From Trichococcus pasteurii (GTDB lineage: Bacteria; Bacillota; Bacilli; Lactobacillales; Aerococcaceae), in assembly GCF_900112935.1 (NCBI RefSeq), contig NZ_FONM01000007.1, positions 62,001-126,000 on the forward strand: DNA of 64,000 nt, read 5' to 3'. This document shows positions 17,133-25,202 of the stretch, piece after piece. The position numbers were made by a program, and so were the translations under genes. The notes beneath the pieces are model-generated. The model was not told the DNA's origin and did no database searches. It saw nothing but the letters and a program-made list of their open reading frames with translations. Each line of letters starts with the position of its first letter. Position 1 is the first letter of the stretch.

Positions 17133-19316
17133 ATGAAGAAAGTTATGCGCAAGGTAAAGTGTCAATGGATAACAGCGGCAGTAATGGGTGCCACAATCGT
17201 TGCTTTGGGTGCAGTAGACGTACCTCAAATAGCAGCTGTGGAGGGAAATGACCCAGAAACGACAGTCCCAGTGGAGGATGAGAATTTTTCTGCAATAAGC
17301 ACTGAACCGGGTTCTGTTACTGATAGCATCAGTGATGCGCCAATCGAAACTACGATAACAGCAACGTCCGTTGTAGCCAAAAGTTACGTGCAAATCCTTT
17401 CGACAGCAGACGTTTTCTATGAAGCAATCATCTCCCGGGGAACAGATGCCATCAACACCGCACCATGGGGTACCGAAGGGTATGAAACAGTCGGCCACAG
17501 TTCGGCTTATCTGAATACAGAAGTGAGCGTCAGCCAGGAACAACTGGCGGATAATGGCGTACTCTGGGCGCTGATTTCAGTGAATGGTCAGGAGTTGGGC
17601 TGGATCGCAAAAGATGCCTTGCAGGAACAGAAGTATGCCCAAAGCGTATCCGAAAAAGCAGTCGACTATTCTGCGACCGTCAACCGCGGAACGGACGCCA
17701 TCAACACGGCGCCATGAGGAGCGAAAGGATTCCGTACAATCGGGAACAGTTCGGCTCATTTGGGAACGGAAGTGCGTGTGAGCCAAGAAAAAGTGATGGA
17801 TTATGGCGTGACTTGGGCGCTGATTTCAGTGAATGGTCAAGAGTTGGGTTGGATAGCGAAGGATGCCTTGAAGGAAAAGGTTTATGCCCAAATCACAAAG
17901 GAGACTACGGTAAGCTATGATGCCATCGTCAACCGTGATTCGGACGCCATCAACACCGCGCCTTGGGGAACGAAAGGCTACCGGACAACAGCATCCAGTG
18001 CGGATTATCTGGGCCAAACGATTGAAGTCACGAAGGAACAAACGACCGATTACGGCGTGGTCTGGGCACTGCTTTCGGTGGACGGCCAGGAATTGGGCTG
18101 GATAGCAAAGGATGCTTTGAGAGAGGTAACCTATGCCCAAATCGTTTCCGAAACCGAGGTGGCCTATCCTGCATTGATCAGTCGCGGCTCAGATGCCATC
18201 AACACGGCACCATGGGGAACGAAAGGCTATCAGACAAAAGCATCCAGTGCGGATTATCTGAATCAAACGATAGAAGTCACAAAGGAGCAAACGACGGATT
18301 ATGGCGTGACTTGGGCGCAAATTTCGGTGGGCGGCCAGGAGCTGGGTTGGATCGCGAAAGATGCCTTGACCGCATTGGAAAGAAAAACGGAAACAAAGAC
18401 AGCGGAGATCGGCTACCCAACAATCGAAAAGGTAGACGCCACGATTCCTGCAGGCGAAAGATGGACTGTCCAATCGGGGAGCAAAGGGTACGATACGGTA
18501 ACGTATGAAGTGGATTATGCAGACGGCATCGAAATGGGCCGTCGGGAAGTCGGCCGCACAACCAAAGCGGTGAGGGAAGAAATCGTCAAGGTCGGCACCC
18601 AGCAGGTAAATGGATCTGGTGAACCGGGTTCAGCCACCCGATATCACCGTGTGGCGAACGGCGACACGCTTTGGGGGCTATACTACAAGTACGGGCAAAC
18701 ACTGGATCGCCTGTTGGAATGGAATGACATTGTGGATCCGAATCACTTGTCCCTTGGGCAATTAATCAGCGTTGATGGATACAACCGTTACGATGCGATC
18801 CTCAAGGAACACCAAATTTTCGCATCGGAAGAAGAATTTTTGGCGTACATCATTCCGGTATCCCAAAGGCTGGCAGCTGAGAATGGCCTTTATGCCTCAG
18901 TGATGATCGCCCAAGCAATCCATGAATCCGATTGGGGGACGAGCGGCCTCACGACATTGAGTCACAATCTGTTCGGCATCAAAGGGGCGTTCGATGGCAA
19001 TTCGGTCGAAATGCCCACAAATGAAGTGATCAATGGCGAACTGATCACGATCACAGCGGGTTTCCGGGCTTACTCAAGTTTGGATGAGTCAGCGCGCGAT
19101 TATGTGCATTTACTTTTAAATCAACGGGGTGAAAACGGGAAATATTATGCCTCTGCCTGGATGGAAAACACCACTTCCTACAAAGATGCAACAGCGCACC
19201 TGCAGGGTAGGTATGCGACAGACCCAAATTATGCGGCGAGACTGGATAAGTATATAGTAACCTATGAATTGTACAAGTATGATAGCCCCGATGCGGGGAC
19301 TCCAACTTCGAAATAG
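17133..19316 (+). pseudogene. Secreted N-acetylglucosaminidase (GH73) with GW-like repeats, interrupted by an in-frame TGA
   Basis: A single reading frame of 728 codons is broken by TGA at 17715-17717. It encodes a signal peptide, four SH3/GW-like repeats (INTAPWGT... ELGWIAKDAL), a G5 domain (about 415-490), a LysM motif (YHRVANGDTLWGLYYKYG) and a FlgJ/GH73-type glucosaminidase domain with IAQAIHESDWG (catalytic Glu region) near residue 595. The stop replaces the invariant Trp of the second repeat: CCATGAGGA where the other repeats have CCATGGGGA. Downstream the frame is intact for 533 codons, so the lesion is recent, a sequencing error, or tolerated by UGA readthrough. Without readthrough only a 194-residue secreted repeat protein (17133-17717) is made and the enzyme is lost. 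AGGAGG precedes the ATG. Confidence 0.85.
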
Positions 19317-19344
19317 TAAGCGAAGGCATTAAATGCATGAATGA

Positions 19345-19590
19345 CTGGAGGATGTCCGATAACTATGAAGAATCGGACAATCAAGCAGCGTGCTGTCTGG
19401 AGGATGTCCGATAACTATGAAGGATCGGACAATCAAGCAGCGTGTTGTCTGGAGGATGTCCGATAACTATGAAGAATCGGACAATCAAGCAGCGTGTTGT
19501 CTGGAGGATGTCCGATAACCGAGAAGAATCGGACAACCAAGCAGCGTGTTGCCAGGAGAATGTCTTATAACCGAGAAGAATCGGACAACC
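19345..19590. repeat. Five 52-bp tandem repeats, each with a palindrome
   Basis: Units start at 19353, 19405, 19457, 19509 and 19561 (counted at TGTCCGAT), an exact 52-bp period. Each contains the inverted repeat TGTCCGAT ... ATCGGACA with an 11-nt loop, then a spacer ending GCAGCGTG. Units 1-4 are nearly identical; unit 5 has decayed (TGTCTTAT). The array fills most of the gap between the glucosaminidase gene and galU. Confidence 0.92.
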
Positions 19591-19638
19591 GAGTACCAAG
19601 AATGGCTGAAAAAACTCTTAAGTTATTCTAAACAATCG

Positions 19639-19679
19639 CGTACCGAAGGGAATTTCCCCCGAGGTGCGTTTTTTTTTGG
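19639..19679 (+). terminator. Intrinsic terminator before galU
   Basis: CGTACC/GGTGCG and GGG/CCC form a compound stem followed by nine or more T. It overlaps the region where the galU -35 should be; a good -10 (TATAAT, 19692-19697) follows without a recognisable -35. Confidence 0.6.
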
Positions 19680-19728
19680 CGGCATCTTTGTTATAATGAA
19701 ACGGACTATTCATGAAAGAGGGAGACAC

Positions 19729-20613
19729 ATGACGAAAGTACGGAAAGCTGTAATACCTGCAGCAGGTTTGGGAACACGTTTTTTACCAGCAACAAAAGCG
19801 ATGGCTAAAGAGATGATGCCGATCGTGGATACACCGAGTATCCAATATGTGGTGGAAGAAGCTATGGCTGCCGGCATCGAAGAGATCATCATCATCTCCG
19901 GGAAAGGCAAGAGTCCGATCGAAGACCATTTTGACGTAAATATCGCGTTGGAAGAAAACTTGAAAGACAAAGGCAAGACGGCGATGCTGGAATTGGTTCA
20001 GAAGACGAACATTCCGCACATCCATTATGTGCGTCAAGCCTACCCGCATGGACTCGGTGACGCTATTCTGCAGGCCGAGGCTTTCATCGGAAACGAACCA
20101 TTTGTCGTGCTGTTGGGCGATGATATCATGCCGAGCGAAGTACCGTTGGCTAAAGCGTTGATGGATACCTACGACGAAACGAAGGGCGGCGTCGTGGCGA
20201 CGATGCGCATCCCTGAAGACATGACGAACCGCTACGGCATCATTGACATCAAGGAGCAGGTCGGCGAACACATCTACAGCGTCAACCATTTCATCGAAAA
20301 ACCAGCTCCGGAAGAAGCGCCGAGTAACCTTGCCATCATCGGCAGGTATCTTTTGACACCGGAAATATTCGACATTTTGCGCAACCAAGCGCCGGATGCC
20401 GGGAATGAAATCCAGCTGACTGATGCGATCGAATCTTTGAACGCGATCCATCCGCTTGTCGCTTATGAGTATACGGGCAAGCGCTATGACGTGGGCGATA
20501 AATACGGCCTGTTGATCGCGAACATCGAATTCGGTCTGGAGAACAAAGATACAGCCGACAAAATGCGCCCTTATCTGAAAGAATTGGCGAAGGAATTAAA
20601 GAACAAAGCGTAA
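19729..20613 (+). CDS. galU: UTP-glucose-1-phosphate uridylyltransferase GalU/GtaB
   Basis: The 294-residue enzyme makes UDP-glucose from UTP and glucose-1-phosphate, the precursor for glycolipids, teichoic-acid glucosylation and this polysaccharide locus. The nucleotide-binding loop AAGLGTRFLPATKAMAKEM is shown here as GLGTRFLPATKA (about residues 13-24); GDDIM (about 130) and VEKP-like IEKPAPEEAP (about 185) are also conserved. The start at 19729 follows AGAGGGAG by about 6 nt. The reading frame extends upstream into the repeat array, but that extension is not protein-like. It begins a second run of polysaccharide genes (galU, GT2, GT4, Wzz-like, EpsG-like). Confidence 0.95.
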   Translation: MTKVRKAVIPAAGLGTRFLPATKAMAKEMMPIVDTPSIQYVVEEAMAAGIEEIIIISGKGKSPIEDHFDVNIALEENLKDKGKTAMLELVQKTNIPHIHYVRQAYPHGLGDAILQAEAFIGNEPFVVLLGDDIMPSEVPLAKALMDTYDETKGGVVATMRIPEDMTNRYGIIDIKEQVGEHIYSVNHFIEKPAPEEAPSNLAIIGRYLLTPEIFDILRNQAPDAGNEIQLTDAIESLNAIHPLVAYEYTGKRYDVGDKYGLLIANIEFGLENKDTADKMRPYLKELAKELKNKA

Positions 20614-20704
20614 CGCGTTGCACTGACAGGAGCAAATTTCTGCATAGCCCCGGCCTTTTTTGGCCTGGGTGCTCTGTCATGCCCTACGTTAGGAAGGAAA
20701 ACTA

Positions 20705-21748
20705 ATGGAAAACAAACCTTTTTTCAGCATCGTGATCCCAGCCTACAACTGCGCCGGGACTATCCGTGCCACATTGGAGAGTATCGCCGCCCAGACGGTC
20801 AGCGATTTTGAAGTCATCATCGTGAATGACGGTTCGAAGGATGCGTCAGCGGATGTTCTGCAAGGATTCGCAAACATGGACAGCCGCTTTTCTTTCATCA
20901 CCATTCCGAACAACGGACCGGGAAATGCCCGCAACCAAGGCATCGCCCGCGCACAAGGGCGGTATCTGTTTTTGATGGATGCGGACGATGAAATTGAGCA
21001 ACATACTTTGGAACGCTACCAAACGATCCTAACCGGCGAAGCCCCGGATCTGATTGTGGCTTCCTATAATCTGCGGGTGCTTGACAACCAGGAGATCGTT
21101 TCGGAAAAACAAGTCATCGCCGAAGATCGAACCTACGCTTCGAACACGGCGTTCCTGGAGAATCTGTATCCTTTGATGAACAAGCAGCTGATGTATGTCA
21201 TCTGGAACAAGATTTACCGTCTGGACATCATCCGTGAGCATCAGATCGCCTTTCCGAGCTACAGCAGCTGTGAGGACCGCTTGTTCAACATCGCTTACTA
21301 CCGACATGCCCAAAAAGTCGTGACGACCAGCGAAGTGCTCTACCAGTATGCTTTCGAAGGCAAGAGCAGCTTGACAAACAAGTATTTCGACAATAAATTC
21401 GAGACGTTCCTGGAATTCTACAATGAATTGCTGGACCTGACCGACAAGGACCTGGGCGGTTTCAGCGCGCTTTTCCTGAAAGGTACGATGTCCTGCATCA
21501 TCCCGTTGCACGGCTCCAGCTGCCCGTTGGATTGGGCAGGCAAAAAGACCTACATCAAAAAAATACTGCAGCACCCGCGCGTGCAGTATGCAACGGCCAA
21601 GAGTCTGACCGATACGCCGATCCGGAAAATCATGAAACTATTATTCCGATCGAAATCGATCTACCTGAATTACATCGCTTCCGGCATGATGCATCTTTTG
21701 AGCAATGCATCGCCGAAACTGATCGAAAAACTCAAAGGAAATTTCTAG
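20705..21748 (+). CDS. Family 2 glycosyltransferase
   Basis: This 347-residue GT-A enzyme carries FSIVIPAYNCAGTI, IVNDGSKDAS, NNGPGNARNQG and MDADDE (metal site, about residue 92), with a conserved SCEDRLFN acidic motif near residue 190. It probably extends the lipid-linked repeat unit. It follows galU after a small GC-rich hairpin (about 20645-20671, GGCC/GGCC) that lacks a T-tract and is therefore unlikely to stop transcription fully. AGGAAGGAAA precedes the start. It is more distant from the two GT2 proteins at 3359 and 4443 than those are from one another. Confidence 0.9.
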   Translation: MENKPFFSIVIPAYNCAGTIRATLESIAAQTVSDFEVIIVNDGSKDASADVLQGFANMDSRFSFITIPNNGPGNARNQGIARAQGRYLFLMDADDEIEQHTLERYQTILTGEAPDLIVASYNLRVLDNQEIVSEKQVIAEDRTYASNTAFLENLYPLMNKQLMYVIWNKIYRLDIIREHQIAFPSYSSCEDRLFNIAYYRHAQKVVTTSEVLYQYAFEGKSSLTNKYFDNKFETFLEFYNELLDLTDKDLGGFSALFLKGTMSCIIPLHGSSCPLDWAGKKTYIKKILQHPRVQYATAKSLTDTPIRKIMKLLFRSKSIYLNYIASGMMHLLSNASPKLIEKLKGNF

Positions 21749-21769
21749 AAAGATGGGAGAACTATACCA

Positions 21770-22876
21770 ATGACTCAGCTTAAACGTGTCCTGCATTTCC
21801 AGGGCAGAATGGGAAAGGGCGGGGCGGAGACGTTCATGATGAATGCTTACCGCAACATCGACCGTTCCAAGTACCAATTCGATTTCGTCATCTATGAAGA
21901 ATTTGCCGACGTGCGTCCCTACCATGATGAAATCGCCGCATTGGGGGGCAAGATTTTTGTCGTGCCGAACCCGAACAAGCACCCGCTGCGCTACATCAAC
22001 ACCGTCAGTAAGCTTCTGCAGGAGAACCAAGTCGATGTCGTCCACAACGAAATCTTCTTCGGCGGCGGCCTGAACCTGTGGCTGGCTGCAAGAGCCGGCG
22101 TCAAAAAACGCATCGCCCATAGCCATGCGACTTCCGACGGCAAAGGCAATCGCTTCCCATACAGCGTCGTGCGTCCGATTTTCAACAATCTGATGATGAA
22201 ATATGCGACTGATTTCATTGGCTGCTCGGATGAAGCCGGCATCGGCCTATTCGGCAAGGAACAACCTTTCGTCATGCTTCCGAACGGCATCGATCTCGAC
22301 CGTTACCGCAACGTACCGGTGACGAAAGCAGAAATGCATGCGCAGTTGGGCATTCCGACAGATGCCTTTGTGATCGGTCACATCGGCCGTTTCGAAGAAC
22401 AAAAAAATCACCGGCTGTTGTTGAAGATTGTCCAACACATCCTTAAGAAACATCCGAATACGTACCTCTTGTCGGTCGGAGCCGGCAGTCTTGAAGCAGA
22501 AATCCATGGCTTGGCCAAGGAACTGAAAATCGAAGACCATGTGCTCTTTTTGGGCGAACGCGAAGATATCGCCGAACTGCTGAAAGCGATGGACGTCTTC
22601 CTGTTGCCTTCGTTGTATGAGGGCTTGCCGATCGTGGCGGTGGAGGCTCAGGCTGCCAACGTCAAATTGGTACTGTCAACAGAAGTGTCAAAAGACACCG
22701 TGTTGTCCGAAAATGTCCGTTTTGTGCCGTTGGATGCGGAGCTGGACCGATGGGAAGCAGAAATCATGGGCGATCCGCAAGGCAACCGTCCGAAACCAGA
22801 AATGGAAGCATTTGATATGCTGAAGACCGCAAAAGCGCTGGAAAAAATCTACGATGCAACGGAGGGTACAGCATGA
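21770..22876 (+). CDS. Family 4 glycosyltransferase (EpsF-like)
   Basis: This 368-residue GT-B fold enzyme has an N-terminal GRMGKGGAETFMMNAYR acceptor-side motif (seen as MGKGGAETF), a linker, and the C-terminal nucleotide-sugar domain with IGHIGRFEEQKNH (about residues 203-215) and the E-x7-E motif in PSLYEGLPIVAVEAQAA (seen as LYEGLPIVAVE). This resembles EpsF and related retaining transferases in Gram-positive exopolysaccharide clusters. The stop codon overlaps the start of the next gene by 4 nt (ATGA), so the two are translationally coupled. Confidence 0.92.
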   Translation: MTQLKRVLHFQGRMGKGGAETFMMNAYRNIDRSKYQFDFVIYEEFADVRPYHDEIAALGGKIFVVPNPNKHPLRYINTVSKLLQENQVDVVHNEIFFGGGLNLWLAARAGVKKRIAHSHATSDGKGNRFPYSVVRPIFNNLMMKYATDFIGCSDEAGIGLFGKEQPFVMLPNGIDLDRYRNVPVTKAEMHAQLGIPTDAFVIGHIGRFEEQKNHRLLLKIVQHILKKHPNTYLLSVGAGSLEAEIHGLAKELKIEDHVLFLGEREDIAELLKAMDVFLLPSLYEGLPIVAVEAQAANVKLVLSTEVSKDTVLSENVRFVPLDAELDRWEAEIMGDPQGNRPKPEMEAFDMLKTAKALEKIYDATEGTA

Positions 22877-23943
22877 AAAACTTACCGACCATGAAGGAAA
22901 CGAAGGCATTTATGCAGGACAACAAAAAGACGATCGTCGGGACAGCTTTAGCCATTGTCATCCTGTACGCTCTGGCGATCGCTTATACGCTGTTCAGCGA
23001 TGATAAAGTCGAAGAAATCAAGGAAATCAATCCAGCTACCGGCTTGGAGCTGCAGTTGATCACGGATGCTGAATACAAAGCTTTACTGGAAGATGCCGTA
23101 CGGTTTGATTTCTATGTAGAGAATACGGAAGGCTATGCCTTTACGAACTTCAACCTTTTAGAAGCTGTACTGTTGTCTCCGGAAGTCTACGAGCTGATCC
23201 ATTCCGTGGAACCGATCGTCGCGACCGAAGAAATCGAAGCGATGGAGGAGGGCAATATCCCGGCAAATTACATGATCGATGTGGATACGGATTATGATAC
23301 TAGCGAATTGCATATTACGGTAGGGACTGGTGATGAAGCGAAAAACACAGCAATCGCTACGTTGCTCTATCAAGCCATCCAGGATGAGACACTGCCGTTC
23401 TTTGCAAACAAGAGCGTCTACTTGCTGTCTGAACCGCACGTGGTCCAACTTGAGAAAGGGCCTGAGCCAACGGATGAAACCGGAAGTGCCAGCTTGCCAC
23501 TGTATCTCATCATGGGAGCTGGCTTGTTCATCGGCGGCTTGCTTCTCGGCATGTTGTTAGCCTTCTTCCGTCTCTTCTTCAAAAAGGAAATCACAGACGT
23601 GTTCAACTATCGCATGAGCGATGACGATACTGTATTGGACTTGTCGCATACGACTGCCGCTGAGCAGGAAACGGCTTTGGCGCACGGCATCCAGCATCCG
23701 GCTGCGGCACGTAAACTGATCCTGTCCGAGGAACCTTTGGCGCCAGCTGTGCAAAAACGCTTGGAGCAGATGACAGGCGCGCCGTACGTGTTCGCGCAAT
23801 CCGTACTCGCGGCAGATCCCTTATTGCATTTCGATGAAGTTATCCTCGTTTCCCGTAAGAACGGCACAACAAAGGATTGGTACAAGAAACAACGCACGCT
23901 ATTGGAAAATTACGCGACTCCAATCAAAATTATCTTAATCTAG
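22873..23943 (+). CDS. Wzz/CpsC-like chain-length protein with unusual cytoplasmic tail
   Basis: The 356-residue protein has a transmembrane segment at about residues 20-40, an extracellular domain of about 180 residues, a second membrane segment at about 218-240 (LPLYLIMGAGLFIGG) and a cytoplasmic tail of about 110 residues. Two membrane helices flanking an outer domain is the plan of polysaccharide co-polymerases (Wzz, CpsC, YveK), which set chain length. The tail has no Walker motifs and no Tyr cluster, so it is not a BY-kinase; it reads like a degenerate Rossmann domain. It overlaps the GT4 gene by 4 nt and precedes the polymerase gene. The family assignment rests mainly on topology and context. 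Confidence 0.6.
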   Translation: MKNLPTMKETKAFMQDNKKTIVGTALAIVILYALAIAYTLFSDDKVEEIKEINPATGLELQLITDAEYKALLEDAVRFDFYVENTEGYAFTNFNLLEAVLLSPEVYELIHSVEPIVATEEIEAMEEGNIPANYMIDVDTDYDTSELHITVGTGDEAKNTAIATLLYQAIQDETLPFFANKSVYLLSEPHVVQLEKGPEPTDETGSASLPLYLIMGAGLFIGGLLLGMLLAFFRLFFKKEITDVFNYRMSDDDTVLDLSHTTAAEQETALAHGIQHPAAARKLILSEEPLAPAVQKRLEQMTGAPYVFAQSVLAADPLLHFDEVILVSRKNGTTKDWYKKQRTLLENYATPIKIILI

Positions 23944-23963
23944 CATTGGAGGAGGAATAATGG

Positions 23964-25016
23964 ATGGCTCTCTATGTCTTTACATTCATCACCCTGTTGC
24001 TGCTCAGCATTGCTGAAGTGTTCTACGACAACAAAAAAATCGTTCTGATCGGTGGCGGCTTCCTGGCTATTCTGGCTGGGTTACGCTATTACTCGGGATA
24101 CGATTTCGTTTCTTATTATTACTTTTTCTACGATTTGACCGGGTTGTCCGATGTCTTCAATGGCAGCATCGATGCCGAGCCCGGCTACCTGTTCTTGAAT
24201 TATTTGTTCCTAAAGCTAGGTTTGAATTACTATGCGTTCATTCTCTTTTTTGCATTCCTGAGCATGGGGTTGTTGGTCAATTATCTTTACAAAAACAATC
24301 CGTACCCATCCTTGGTCCTGTTCTACTATTTTTCGCGTTTCTTTTTGGCGAGGGATATGGGGCAGATCCGTGGTTCGATCGCGAGCATCATCCTGCTCTA
24401 TTCGGTGAAATACATGCAACAGAAACAGCTGTTCCGCTTTCTGTTGGTGGTCGGGATTGCCTCGCTATTCCACATCACAGCGCTCATTTTCATCGTCGGC
24501 TACGTCTATGAAAACTATCTCCATAACGGCAGCTGGCTGCAGGTGATGGTGCTGTTCGGACTGGCGGTCGCTGCGGGAATTGTCGTGCAAATGCCTCAGT
24601 TGTATCTGTGGGCGGTGCCGGATCGCTACGCTCCGTACTTCACGAATCCGGCCTACACTGGTGGGCAATGGCTGCTGAATCCGGTCTTGCTGATGCAATT
24701 GTTGATTTTCTTCGGCACCTTGCTGTTCACGAATATCCGCAAAGATGAAAAATACCGCACGTACCACAACCTCTACTTCCTGGCTTCGTTGATCCTGATT
24801 GCTTTCGGAAATCTGGCGACGGTAGGGGGACGTTTGAGTTCACCGTTCGCGACCTATGAGATGTTCGTGGCGCCCTATTTCATCCTGAATTTTACGAAGA
24901 ACAAAATGGTCAATCTGATTTTCTGCCTGGGATTTACGGTAGTCATCTTCCTGCTGATTTTCATCCTGTCAGGAGATTACGCCTACTTTATCCCTTACGA
25001 CACGCTTTTGAAATAG
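23964..25016 (+). CDS. EpsG-family (Wzy-type) polysaccharide polymerase
   Basis: This 350-residue integral membrane protein has about 10 hydrophobic segments. It shows the EpsG signature: an early AGLRYYSGYDF motif (about residues 33-43), FYYFSRFFLARDMGQIRGSIA near residue 120 (seen as FLARDMGQIRGS) and an HITALIF segment near 170. EpsG proteins polymerise exported repeat units. GGAGGAGG lies 6 nt before the ATG. It is the last gene of the run and is followed by a strong terminator, so the minimal assembly line here is transferases, flippase (5495), Wzz-like protein and polymerase. No priming phosphoglycosyltransferase was found in the window. Confidence 0.85.
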   Translation: MALYVFTFITLLLLSIAEVFYDNKKIVLIGGGFLAILAGLRYYSGYDFVSYYYFFYDLTGLSDVFNGSIDAEPGYLFLNYLFLKLGLNYYAFILFFAFLSMGLLVNYLYKNNPYPSLVLFYYFSRFFLARDMGQIRGSIASIILLYSVKYMQQKQLFRFLLVVGIASLFHITALIFIVGYVYENYLHNGSWLQVMVLFGLAVAAGIVVQMPQLYLWAVPDRYAPYFTNPAYTGGQWLLNPVLLMQLLIFFGTLLFTNIRKDEKYRTYHNLYFLASLILIAFGNLATVGGRLSSPFATYEMFVAPYFILNFTKNKMVNLIFCLGFTVVIFLLIFILSGDYAYFIPYDTLLK

Positions 25017-25026
25017 AATATGTAGC

Positions 25027-25074
25027 AACCTCTGGCTGATCTGTAGATTTTACGGATAGGCCAGAGGTTTTTTT
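25027..25074 (+). terminator. Intrinsic terminator of the polymerase operon
   Basis: AACCTCTGGC/GCCAGAGGTT forms a 10-bp stem, followed by TTTTTTT. The next gene therefore has its own promoter. Confidence 0.85.
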
Positions 25075-25202
25075 GCAGGCTGATATTTTGACAGTCCCAA
25101 AAATGCGGATGCGATTCGGGTTGAAAAGTGGTAAGATGAAAATGCATTCACAAATTTTATGTTTTTTGATGCAAGGATTGTTTGAAGGAGGAATTTAAAA
25201 GG

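Noticed and set aside
17715..17717. Selenocysteine insertion at the TGA
   Set aside because: The position is Trp in all sibling repeats, no SECIS-like hairpin is evident next to it, and the protein is not a redox enzyme.
19381..19599. Minus-strand reading frame of 72 codons over the 52-bp repeats
   Set aside because: It merely translates the tandem repeat, has no ribosome-binding site and no conserved composition.
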